NCBI GenBank assembly: GCA_031772625.1
Contig: CM062814.1
Span: 825,042,757 to 825,106,756 of the forward strand
Origin: Pinus tabuliformis
Lineage: Eukaryota; Streptophyta; Pinopsida; Pinales; Pinaceae
Direction: 5' to 3'
Length of the DNA: 64,000 nt
This document shows positions 37,270 to 47,999 of the stretch, one piece after another; within the stretch, counting starts at the first letter, position 1, and each line of letters opens with the position of its first letter. Under the pieces are notes generated by a model that saw only the letters and a program-made list of their open reading frames with translations, made no database searches and was not told the origin of the DNA. Position numbers and translations under genes: made by a program.

Positions 37270-39094
37270 AAGAAAGGACTAGGATTCCCCCAAGGGGAAA
37301 TCCTTGATTGGTGGACTCCATTTTCTCAATCTAAGACCAACGAGGGAACAGTGATGTTATTTCAAATAAAATAAATTTTATGACGCTTTGACACAACTTT
37401 ATTTTTCAATTTTTAAGAGTCGAGAAAAAGCTAAAGATGACTCTAGTTGCCTTCGATTTTTAATGAGCCTGAAGTGACAAGTGCTCAGATGGACCTTTTC
37501 TTTTAAGGAGTCTGAAAAGGAACGAAAGTGACTACTCTGGAAATCTAGATAGAGGGATTACCAAACCAATAGAAAAACTACAATATACACCTCGGTGGTA
37601 AATTATAGAGAAATTATTGAGGACTTTAAGTACCGTAGTCAATCTTCCCGAACGCTGTGTTCAGTGTATTGCGATTGATAGGGCGACAGACACGGCTTCC
37701 TAAGGATAAAGGATATCAGCCTATTGTGGTCTCCCAATATATACTCGATGGTACGTGGGAGCACAAGTTTGTACTGGCACTTGTCATATCAAAGAGGAGG
37801 AATCACCCAACCTACGATGAAAAAAATAGTTACCAGGCTTTACGATGCCGGAATACGTCTCTAACCTAGACTTCTAGATGTTGTGCGTTAGGTTCCAAAG
37901 TGTTTTTATGTTCATTGAGGTTTATTTTATTGTTGATATTTCTTAAGAAGTTTGCCTTTCAAGGTTCACCGCGTGATGTAGATGCACAACTCCTAAATAT
38001 GCAATCTAAAATGATAAGCAGTAGTTTATTTTCTTTTAGCAATGAAAATCCTAGCTACTAAGGAAAGAAAAATACGATTCTTTTAACATAGACCAGAGTG
38101 CACACACTAAATGCACTTTTCATAAATATATTTCCGCATGTAGTCTAAATGAAAATGCACATGCATGTATTTGTTTTTTCAGTTCCCTTAATGTGAGAAT
38201 GACAAAAAGAAAACTAAGTACAAATTTGAACTATTTCTCCTCAAAGCAACATTTTAACAATTTCTTTTCAAAACGAAAGGAAGACTAAGACGAAACTTTC
38301 TCTTTCGAATGGAAAAATGTTTTCGACACTTCAAAGAATTGATAATTCAAATCAAATACAATGGAAAAAGTGTATTCGACTATCTAAAAGAGGAAGACTT
38401 TACAACACTCTTTTCCTTGACTGAAAATGACAGTTGCGACACTTTCGAATCAAAAGACGACAATTCGATTAAGCTACTGTTTGCAAAGGAGGACTGTAAA
38501 TAAAGAAAAATACATTAAAAAAAAAAAAAACATTCACAATTCCTTATCAATGGAGGCTGAATAATGTGAAGGAAGAAGGTTTCAACAGTGATATACTGAT
38601 CATAGACAACAAAACCACTGAATAGAGCTGAAAACAATGAAGAAAAAACCAAAATCTGGAGGTAGAAACAGTCTCATTCAATCATCGCACCTGTCCTTAA
38701 GGAAAACAGGGATGCATCTCACCTGCAGCACACGGGAGGTGCAATGCATCCAAACTGCCAATGAGAGACAGTGCGATGGTCCAGGGATGAGACTGAGCTT
38801 GGTTTTCACCCACAGTTTGTAGCTAAGTTCAGGGATTTAGGCTGAGCTTATGATAGATAGTAAACACAAAGTATAGGGGCTGATCTAATGAGGTTATTGA
38901 GCTACCACCAGGGCACTTAGGATGTTTTCAAGTCAGATGTTCAGTTCATAAACCAACCCGGAGATTGACTGAAGCAGCGTTGATATACTTTGCATTCGCA
39001 TGGCAAAAGCAGTTCGAAGGCTAGCTGGCTTAAATTCAGGCTCCGTCTTTAGTTTATAAAGCAAACCACAGTAACAAACAAACAAACTATTCGC
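37270..39094 (-). other. Leader side of Tat-like interior
   Basis: About 1.8 kb between gag and PBS with no convincing domain. At about 38680-38790 it contains a stretch resembling the LTR's CATCGCACC repeats, suggesting copying between LTR and interior. Confidence 0.5.
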
Positions 39095-39112
39095 TCCCCA
39101 GTGGAGTCACCA
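39095..39112 (-). other. Primer-binding site, tRNA-Arg type
   Basis: The minus strand reads TGGTGACTCCACTGGGGA, three bases from the 5' LTR. The plant tRNA-Arg site is TGGCGACTCCACTGGGGA; one C-to-T change. Confidence 0.8.
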
Positions 39113-39115
39113 TTT

Positions 39116-40160
39116 TGTTTCTGGGAAAACTAGTGTCCATTCAGAGTTGCTAGTCCCACTAAGACGGGTAGCTATCTTAGAAACAAACAATTCAAAGTAA
39201 CTTGTGTTTTCCTTTATGAGAGATAGATGAGAGAGAAGCAGAGAGTACCAACCTCAGTCTTTCGCTTGGCTCCTTGCTTGTTTCCTCTCTCCTTTGATAG
39301 AGCTTCGCCACTCCTTTCTTTCTTGTCCCACTTCAAAGAACACATGTAGAGTCAAAGCAGCAAAATACCATCAAAGCATAGAGATTTATAACCATAAACA
39401 ATGTAGAATCAGATGTACATTAACCATACAAATGCATACACAAATACAAGATTCAGAAATATACAAGTATATGGAGGAAAACTCAAATAACTTTATTGAT
39501 AGAAGTAGTAGAAGAGAGGATTACAACCCAGCTATCTGATCCAGTGCCATCCTCCCAGCATGAAAGCCCTCTTCACCTCATGAAAAGCAAGATCACACAA
39601 CAATACAATGTCTCAAAGAGAAACCAACAACACTTCCTTAGAAATTACAAAATTCCAGCCTTTGGATCTCTAGGATGAGGGATCCATATATAGATATTTG
39701 CAGGGGAGTGAGTCAGCTTCTGGGATTTTGATTACGGTCATTTCACTGATAGTTCTTGGTTCCACTTGGAGATTTCATGATCTCTTACTCATCCATGGGC
39801 GAATTCAGAGAGGCAAGTGTCATATGAGAAGTTTCTAGAAGATTATCTGAGTTTCCACCTAGAAAATTGCCTCTGCCATTTGTCTGCTCTCGCTCATCGC
39901 ACCCTACAAAAGGGCTTTTCAGTATGCATCGCACCCTTTGTGTGTAGCAGGTGAGATACATCGCACCCTCAGCATGGAGCAGTCTGTATGGTCCAGTTTT
40001 GACCAGTTCTGAGCAGTTTTTTAGGGAAAACTTCTGGGAAATGATGTAATCAGTTGACCTTGATCCTTTAGGGTATGAAACAACACTTTTAGGGGTTTGA
40101 GAACCCTTGGTTTATTGACATATGTGATTGGGGTTGCAGTGCCCAAATATGTCTATAACA
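39116..40160 (-). repeat. 5' LTR of Tat-like element
   Basis: 1045 bases, nearly identical to 32403-33446. Confidence 0.95.
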
Positions 40161-40165
40161 TATGG

Positions 40166-42430
40166 GGAATATGATACCTATTTTTTATGGGTTTATTATT
40201 TAATTCCCTATAGTCAATGCACATCCACATTGTGCCATACTTCTTCTTGACCAATACTATTGAGGATGTGAAGAGACTAAAAAGGTAGGCCTAATGTGAC
40301 CCATGTTAAGTAACTCTTTTATGGATTTTTCAATTTTTCTCTTTGAATCTCTTGGGATGCCTATAGGGAGTGGTGATGACCAATTTTCTCCCTCCTCTAA
40401 CTCAAAGGTATGCTTGAACCCTCTATCTAGTGATCGCCCTAGAGGAATATTCCCAAAAACTTTCTTGAGCTTATCCAACTTGAATTATATGTCCAGATGA
40501 TGTTTGGTGGTGTTGCTTGTATTCTTTTGAGTGGTAATGAGACACTGTGTTTCCCATGCTACCTCCCCATCTTGAAAGACCCTCTCCATCCTTTTTTTTT
40601 TGAGATCACCCTTGGAGCTCCATTGAAATCACCTTTAGGACTACCTTTCTTCCATCTTTCCCTTTAAATTCCATCTTCATAATCTAATAGTTGGTGAGGA
40701 TGTCCCCTAAGGAGTATAGCCATTGTACTCCCAACACCATATTCATGTATGCCAAGTCGACTATGTAAAAATCGTCTATAATTGTATAGTTACCCAAGGT
40801 AAAATCTAATCGAGGTACTTAGTGTGTCCATGTAAGATTATACCCATCTTCTACTATGACACCAAAACCTTCAAACTCCTTAGTGGGGATGCCCCTTTTA
40901 TTCACCAATGCAACATCAATAAAGTTGTGGATTTGCCCACCATCAATTAGCGTTGTGATCCTTTGGCCTTGTAAGGAGCCCCTAAATCTCAAGGTGTAGT
41001 ATCGTGGAACTCCTGAAAGTGTGGTGATGGCTCCACACTTCAGCTCGGATCATGCAACCTTTCTTCTCTCTACTTGAGGTTGCTCCTCATCAGTTATGTT
41101 ATGCTCCACCTCCTGATCCAATCTTATTTCTCCCTATTCTTCCTCCCTATCAGATACTACCTCAATGTAGTGTACCATCCCTTTCCTCTTGCATCTATGT
41201 CCTGGCTCCCATGATTCCTTGTAACTAAAACATAATTTCTTCCTTCTTAATTCATTATGGGTGACATCATCCATTCTAGGCTTCCTTGTTCCTCCCAGTT
41301 GGAATGGCTTCTATTCCTTGTTCTTTTGCGGAACAAAAGACTTGGGATGAGCCTTCATCTTTGGCACCACCTCCTCCATATCGCAGGTCCTAGTAAAAGC
41401 ATCAAGTAAATTAGCTAGTTTCAAATCTTTGACCCAGCTATGAAGGGATTAAACAAGACCCTAAATGAACAACATGATCAACCTACGTTCAAACACATCA
41501 TTTACCCTCACTATCATCTTCTAAAACTCTGAAATGTAGGCTCCTATAGTCCTTGTTTGTTTGAGTTGAGTCAAATCTGTGAAATACAACTCAATTTCTT
41601 TCATGTCAAATCACTCCATCAATTGTTGTGTGAACTCCACATAAGAATTGATGTTATTGTGCCTTAGACTCACCAGCTCGTGGTACCACCCCTCATGAGA
41701 TTCTCCCTCTAAGTGTAAAGTGGAAAATTTTATGGCTTATGCCTTTGTCATGGGGTTTAGATGGAAGTATCAAGTTTTTTAACCCAATCTCTAGTTGTGG
41801 AGGCCAATGACCCATCAAACAAAGGTATAGGCAACGTCCCCGCCTTCTTTAACACATCAAACTTTTGGGTCCCTTGCACACTCTTGTTAAAATCCCTTGG
41901 CTTGCTCCTACATTTGATTAGGGAAAATCCCTGAAAAGATAGCTTGACAAAAGTCTTGCCCATAGGTAGTCATCAAATCCTTCATTCGAATATATTTTCC
42001 CTTAGTTCCCTATCTGTGACCCATCTAAGAATTTAGGTACAAGATGTCTATGGGTTGTTCTGCTTGAGGTGCCTGAGTATATCCCACTTTTTTTGTCACT
42101 GTGGATGGGAGTTACTACTCTCCTCGTGCTCTCTGTTAGGCCCATTGGACCCACCTACTCCACAATTGGTTGCATGTTGGTTCTAATTGTTTTTTACTCG
42201 TTGTGAGATCATCTTAACCAAATGTTGTTGTCACTGGGCTAGATAATTCAATATGTTCAAAGTGGTGTACCCTGGTTGCTCATGCAGGTCCCCCATGTTA
42301 TCCCCCTTCTTTAGAATCTGTTTCGGTTGGGAAATTATCACCTCCCATTACCCTCTGTCTCCAGTAGGTGATGAATGATGTGTCTTAGGGAAACATTCAA
42401 ACCATTAGATCAACAAGCTGGGAAAGCACC
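40166..42430 (-). pseudogene. Gypsy gag-protease-RT start, upstream half of interrupted element
   Basis: From right to left on the minus strand: a Gag capsid-like region, a zinc finger LCFSYKESWEPGHRC (about 41205-41245), a protease patch with TTLIDGGQIHNFIDVALV (about 40900-40955), and the start of RT with IKELLNMGHIRPT and YGTMWMCIDYRELN. The finger type and order fit a Ty3/gypsy element of the chromovirus side (Tekay/IFG7-like). Heavily broken. RT resumes at 32397 beyond the inserted Tat-like element. Confidence 0.85.
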
Positions 42431-42443
42431 AACTTTGATACCA
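42431..42443 (-). other. Primer-binding site of interrupted gypsy element
   Basis: The minus strand reads TGGTATCAAAGTT, one base from the LTR start at 42445; initiator-Met type. Confidence 0.65.
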
Positions 42444-42444
42444 C

Positions 42445-43200
42445 TGTAAATACCCCTGTCAAATTACCCTACTAATCTTTATTGTTTTCTTTGCTTGTTG
42501 GTTTGGTTTAGGGAGTCAAATTAGGAAATTTAGGAGAATATTGTTTATTCAGAAAAATTATAATGCATGTGATACATAATTGCAAACAATTCCAACGCTA
42601 ATATTTCAAGTGGGAAGAGACATGTGATGAATAAGATAAAGAAGATCTTATTTATTCAACTATAGAAAATCAATTGACATGCTTGGAACAATGCTTGAAT
42701 GCACAAGATTAAACATGTGAAGTTGTTAGCACGATATGGCTATTGATTGTTGTCCACAAGGGCGATCTTGAAACCAAGTATCTAGGTTGAACTTATCCTC
42801 CTTCACGTTGTACTTTGTTGATGAAGAGAGAGAGAGAGAAGGAGCATATCTACTCTTGCATATAATTATTCCCACCGTCTTGTTGTGAATTGGTTATTTA
42901 ACTTCCAGCCTCCTCCTTTCTCACCTCACACAACCACTGATGCACACGTACAATCTGGAAATCACCAGCTACCCACCTAGCATAGGGAGGAAGAGATAGA
43001 TATGAAGAGTGTGTGTGTGTGTGTTTGATGGCTGGGATAAAGACAAATAAGGAGAGATGGAGGGAGATATAGATATAGATGGCGGGGGAGAGAGAGGGGA
43101 TGGGAAAGCAGAGAGAGGGGGAGGGGGAGATGGGGGAGAGAGAGAGAGAGGGAGGGGGAGAGAGAGAGATGGGGGGAAAAGAGAGGGGGAGATACAATAT
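42445..43200 (-). repeat. 5' LTR of interrupted gypsy element (right edge uncertain)
   Basis: Begins TGTAAATACCCC on the plus strand next to the PBS. No partner LTR exists in the window because the element's 3' end is lost, so the right edge is a guess. It contains GA- and GT-rich simple repeats. Confidence 0.5.
43009..43190. repeat. (GT)8 and GA-rich low-complexity tract
   Basis: GT repeat at 43009-43024, then a GAGAGG/GGGGGAGA purine tract to 43190. Confidence 0.9.
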
Positions 43201-43211
43201 TATTCACCAGA

Positions 43212-43475
43212 ATTGATTTCAGTGTAAATGTTGATTCCTAATCCTCTTTGATTGATTACACTAGATGCATTGATTTCAGTGTAGTTGTTGATTTCTAATC
43301 TTATTTGATTGCGTGCACTAGATGCATTAATTTCATTGTCAATGTCGTTTTATATTCCTATTTGAGTGTTTTCACTAAACGCATTGATTTCAATGTAGAT
43401 GTTCATTTCTAATTCTATTTGAATGATTGCATTAGGTGCACCAATTTCAGTGTAGATGTTGATTTATATTTAATG
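43212..43475 (+). repeat. 57-bp minisatellite, 4.6 copies
   Basis: Units start at 43212, 43269, 43326, 43383 and 43440 (partial). Each full unit is exactly 57 bases and starts near ATTGATTTCAGTGTAGATGT, with about 10-25% divergence and no length change. Confidence 0.9.
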
Positions 43476-43690
43476 TTGCTAGATGTATGATATACTTTAA
43501 TTTCAAAGTATTTAGATTAATAGTGTGCATTGATTTATGTGTTACAATAATTCAACCATACACAAAATACTTGAGTTTTCATCTTAAATAAAATGTTCGC
43601 TTAACTGAAATATTTTCTTCTTGAAACTATAAACTATTTATAATTGACTACATTCTTATTATTCTCATTTTCCATCATTCAATAGTGTTA
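43476..43690. other. AT-rich spacer
   Basis: I see no gene, repeat unit or signal here. Confidence 0.5.
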
Positions 43691-43694
43691 GTCA

Positions 43695-43992
43695 CTTTGC
43701 ATTCAAATGAAGTAATAGAAAACACCTACCATTGAAACTTATTTGGGGTTTAACAATCCATAAGTCACAATGACTGATTTTGGATAAAGTTACTATTAAT
43801 ATTGAAGATCAAGAGAGACAAGGTATGATGTTTACTACAATAGCTCGAATTAAAAATTTGAATGGTCTACGATTTCAACCACCCTTTTCATATGATCCAT
43901 ATGAAAAGATGGAAAAACTAACAGGTGTGACAATAAGAACAATAGAAGAAAATAGTTTGAGATTGGTCACAATGAACACTATTTGTATTTAA
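43695..43992 (+). pseudogene. PIF1-type helicase C-terminal fragment
   Basis: One plus-strand frame reads LPLKLIWGLTIHKSQ, then an in-frame TGA at 43768-43770 where the family has Gly-Met-Thr. It then continues LILDKVTINIEDQ, GMMFTTIARIKNLNGL and FSYDPYEKMEKL. This is the last SF1 helicase motif region of PIF1/RRM3 proteins (the HKSQG box and the variant of LSFVALSRVK). Walker motifs and everything upstream are missing. PIF1 fragments spread either as host-gene copies or inside Helitrons; no Helitron end was found here, so the source is open. Confidence 0.75.
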
Positions 43993-44237
43993 GTGCATTC
44001 TTATTATTTACATTTTCAATCATTCAACATTGTTACATTGTTACTTTGCATTCAAAAAATTTATTTCATAATTTTTCATTATTCAAGTTATTAACACCCT
44101 TTATCATCTCAACATAATGAGGTAACTGAGAAAATTTAAAATTAAAATGACCATATTAATATTAGACATATTTAGCATATTTAAAATTATCAGAATAATT
44201 AGATGTTCAACAAATTTTCCATGGTTGCACACGACTG
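43993..44237. other. AT-rich spacer
   Basis: No feature recognised. Confidence 0.5.
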
Positions 44238-44412
44238 AAACCAACCTAGATCCATTTTAACCATGGACCTATCAAGCACCAAGAGGGATCAAATCTTTCG
44301 TGGTGTAAACTCGTCCTCAAGTTTTGCACTCAAAAAAGAGGTTTGCACCTCAAGATATTTGATCCCTCTCAGTGCTTGATAGATCTGGGGTTAAAATGGA
44401 TTTAGGCCAGTT
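44238..44412. repeat. Fold-back MITE-like element, copy 1
   Basis: About 175 bases that pair with themselves: left arm AACCAACCTAGATCCATTTT and then ATCAAGCACCAAGAGGGATC, right arm GATCCCTCTCAGTGCTTGAT and then TTAAAATGGATTTAGG. The loop contains CTCAAGTTTTGCACTC. No coding capacity. No clear target duplication. Confidence 0.85.
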
Positions 44413-44486
44413 AATAATTAAGCCAAAAATTAAATGTTTACACTCATTTATGGACATTACAAGATATCCTCCATACTAGGCTCTAT
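44413..44486. repeat. 70-bp block shared with 58672-58739
   Basis: Reads ACTCATTTATGGACATTACA and then CTCCATACTAGGCTCTATA, almost the same as the sequence just before fold-back copy 5. It links fold-back copies 1 and 2 and shows the hairpins belong to a larger repeated unit. Confidence 0.75.
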
Positions 44487-44492
44487 ACCAGC

Positions 44493-47400
44493 TGTTGTAG
44501 CGACTGCAACCACCCTCCAAAATTTTGCCTTAGCTTCGTTTTGGAGCCTCCCTACCAACCTTTCACAACAGCATGTCTTGCTTCGTCAAGTACACAAGCT
44601 TCAGTGATTTTCTTGCAAATAGGCAGCCTGTCCATCAGACCTCATTGCAATCCCCTCATAGGTTGTTATCCCAGACTTGGTCTAGCAGCATGCTGAGCAA
44701 CTCCTTCAAGAATTTGCACAAGTCTGGAGGGAAACCAGCCTTCCCTCCAGAAATTGTGCAATCCTAACTGGTAGCCTATTGGGCCACAAAATTGTGCAAT
44801 TCTGCTGAGCAAGTTTCACCCAGAAAATTGCGCAATCCTTCCCAATTGGGCTGCTCAGCCTAGAATTTGTGCTAATCTGGGCAATAGTCAGCTGCTCTTC
44901 CTGGAAATTGCGCAAATATTTTGAGCAGCCAACCCAACTCCCAACCAAAAATGCGCATTTTCTCCAAAAAATTGAGTAGCCTCTTGCATGTGTAGCTGAG
45001 TTGACCAGTTACCTTCAGGACCAAGCAAAACATACTTGCATGCATGTGTTGCTTCTCCTACCAAATTTTGCTTTCCCTATATTTGTGGCATGCGCGTCAC
45101 AACCTCAATTTTATCAAAACTCATCAACTGAACGTTGCAGATATCATTCCTCACATCAACCTTGCAGCTCTGACATCCCACATCGCATCTAGGAGCTGTC
45201 GGCACATTCAACTCAGCTGTTTTGGGGTAAGCTCGCTTTCCATGTCTTGTGTTGCATTTCTGGTGCTTTTTGTGTTTCGCTTCATATGAATGTTGTCTGC
45301 TTGATTTCAGTGAACACTTGCTATTGTTTTGATACATACTAGCTTGTATCAGCATCGTTTCAGTTTTCGTTGCTATCTCACTGTTGTCGCATGCATGAAA
45401 CTATTTTTCACGAACAGACGCTGATTTGGCGATTCGCTTCACCCACATGCATGCTGATCTGTTTACTGAATCTTTTATTCAATGTTTACATGCATGACCA
45501 ATCACTTATGCTTTCACTTAGTGTCGACATGCATTCACTTCTATATTTTCTTTCAGTTGCCCATCAGCGAGTTTGGCCAACCTTGTCCTGGAATCTGCCT
45601 TCACTGAGACAACATTGTGCAATCCAGGGAAGGAAGGCTTTGTCTTCCTCTCCAGAAATGTGCATTTTTCCCATGCACTGTCCTCCAGGACTGTTTTGCG
45701 CATTTCTGAGGGACAGTGACTACCAGCCTAGAAAATTGCGCAATGCAGTCCCTCAGCCTGTAGTCACTCCCAGCTGGAATTGCACATTGTGCAATCCCAG
45801 TAGTCAACAGTCAGCCTGGACTATGCATTGCATAGTTCTAGTAGTCAGTCAGCCTCCCAGTAGCCCAGACTCTACCCTAGGCAGTCTTGGCAGTCAGTCT
45901 CCTGACCTCCCGATAGAAATTACACAACCTTCATGATCAGTCACATAGGTATGTTGCAAGTTGGTTCTCAAGTTCATTTTGGTTTTCGACTGAAAGATTG
46001 CTTGCCATGAGTGTTTCCATGTCTCCAGGTATCGCAGGTGTTCATCTTCCTCTCAACAGTACAAGTACGATGGTTTCCAAGAGAGCAGAGTCAAAGACAC
46101 CATTCAGAGCACACTTGGGGATGCAGTTGATCAAGTGTCTATGGACTTGCCTACCCACGAAGACATCAAGTTCTTTGTAGACAAGGACATCAAGATATGA
46201 CGACATCATCATCACAACAAGCAACATAATAAACTGTAGCTGAAGGCAGCATACTGGATGCAACGAATACAAGAGGAAGGTTGTTGACAACACAGAGGCG
46301 GAACAAAGTTGCAAGCTCAAGTAGATCCACTAGTGATGAAAGCAACTTTGGAGACTCATGTTATGAGGTGACGGTGCGACATGAAGATCACGCGAAGACA
46401 GAGAATGGAAGAAAGAAGGAGTTGCATGTGTTGAAGTAGCAACTCAAGGAATAACATGAGCTTCACAGACAAGCAAATGAGTTGAAGTAGGAACAAGAAC
46501 AGCAGGGGGCGCAACATGCACTCATGCATGAAATTGCGCCCGTACAAGTTATAAATCCATCCCAGCAGCTAGCATGGAGCAGACATGGCGAGCAGTGTTT
46601 TTGATCGCATGCAAGAGATTTAAAAACATGCATGTCATTATGCACACGCATGCAATCCAACCCATTTAGCACACTCACCAAGGCAAAGACAAGAAGCAAT
46701 TCTGACTAGGCCTAAGCATGTAGTTGGCAGTTGAAGCGCATGACCACCAACACACACTGGAAGATCAACATGAACACTATGCATTAATGTGTTGTTGGTT
46801 TGACCGCGCCCAAGAAGACCATGCACATGCTAGCAAATGAGTTGGATGAAGGAGCCATACTAATGCACCCAGATGCAATGGAGGCAAGAGTTCACTTAAG
46901 CAAGATGTCACCATGGAGTGCATGAACACCACCACGGACACCAAGCTTGGCATCAGCTCACCACCATCCCCATCACAAGCATGTCAAAGAGTTGGTCTCA
47001 CCTCAACGGACCGAGTGTCAGTGATGTCTTGCATGGCTTGCTCGAGCCATTTTGTCTCACATGGGTACATGCGCATTGTAATGTAACGTCTTTTCAAGTG
47101 TAAGTCAAGTGTCGATAGTTGGATTTAACAGGCATAGAGTATATGAAGAGTCATGAGGGTAGATGAACTGTCACAAAGGGGAATGTCAAGGGTCACCCCA
47201 CCCTTTGCTATAAATAGAACCTCATGACTCATTGTAAAGGCTTTTGGTCAGCCAAGCTTGGGATAAGACTATCTTGGAGAGAGCTTGGACAGTATTGTAA
47301 CGAGCCTTGGCTTCTCCACTGCACAAAGCTAGTACATCTCTTTGGAGGAGTAGGTGGTTGTGGTTATAACATTCCGCTATCGGAACTAGTGGTTGGACAT

Positions 47401-47930
47401 GGATGTATTATATTACTGAAACTTACACTTCTTAATGTAACAAGAGCCAGCATGTTTTCTGCATATGTTGTACTGTATTCTATGCTATTTGGTTTACTCT
47501 AAATGATATATGTATTGGATTGCTTACGCATGCATGTATGGACTATTTTGTATAAGTATGTATGAATCTTTCTGAAATGTGTTGTTGGTTTAACCATCAC
47601 TTTGGATTGCTTGCTAACTTGATTTCCAGCTGGTGATGCATCTTTGGTCGTGTGTTCCCTTCCAAGCCGAGTACTATTACAGGTTTCCAAGGGGCACACT
47701 CATCTCAACCCGCATGTGTTTGAACCTCTCATGCACCTTCCTTAACTCACTGTAGTTGTCACACCCTTGCTACCAACAGAGTTATCTTACTTGCCTTTGT
47801 GCAAAATCACAGTCAAGGCATTACCATATGACCCACTGAAGGGACTCCTACACCAAATGGTCTGAGGTCTAATTGGGACTTCTTACCAGGGAGATCCCCT
47901 TACATGTTGGCGGGTCTAGCACCGTCAACA
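44493..47930 (+). repeat. 5' LTR of 3.4-kb-LTR element
   Basis: Rich in the palindromic motif TTGCGCAA and variants (about a dozen between 44710 and 46530) and in CATGCATG (RY-type) motifs. A TATA box lies at 47209-47217. Confidence 0.92.
47209..47217 (+). promoter_or_regulatory. TATA box of 5' LTR
   Basis: TATAAATAG, about 720 bases before the LTR end and conserved at 53696-53704 in the other LTR. It is the likely core promoter; transcripts would start about 30 bases downstream. Confidence 0.65.
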
Positions 47931-47933
47931 TTT

Positions 47934-47951
47934 TGGTGCTAGAAGGAGGGC
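47934..47951 (+). other. Primer-binding site, tRNA-Asn type
   Basis: TGGTGCTAGAAGGAGGGC, three bases after the 5' LTR. The plant tRNA-Asn 3' end would give TGGCGCTAGAAGGAGGTC. Confidence 0.75.
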
Positions 47952-47999
47952 CGGATGACAAGTTGAGTCCTCACATCTCTTTTGAATCTCTACATATCT

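Larger units (their letters stand above)
32403..40160 (-). mobile_element. Tat/Ogre-like gypsy element with gag and protease only
   Basis: A 7.76-kb element with LTRs of 1044 and 1045 bases, ends TGTTTCTGGG...CTATAACA, and perfect TATGG duplication (32398-32402 and 40161-40165). PBS is tRNA-Arg type, as in Ogre/Tat elements. The only coding signs are a Gag zinc knuckle and a protease domain at about 36.0-37.3 kb; no RT, RNase H or integrase is seen. About 2.5 kb before the 3' LTR is filled with degenerate repeats. It is non-autonomous by structure. LTRs are about 97% alike by eye, the youngest LTR pair here. It interrupts an older gypsy RT. Confidence 0.9.

Noticed and set aside
42898-43207. 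Ser/Pro/Leu-rich frames on the minus strand
   Set aside because: They are simply translations of the GA-rich simple repeat.
43212-43475. CRISPR array
   Set aside because: Regular 57-base units are contiguous with no unique spacers; it is a minisatellite in plant nuclear DNA.
45370-45936. 188-residue open frame in the 3.4-kb LTR
   Set aside because: Cys/Ser-rich translation of the motif-rich LTR; not kept at equal length in the partner LTR.
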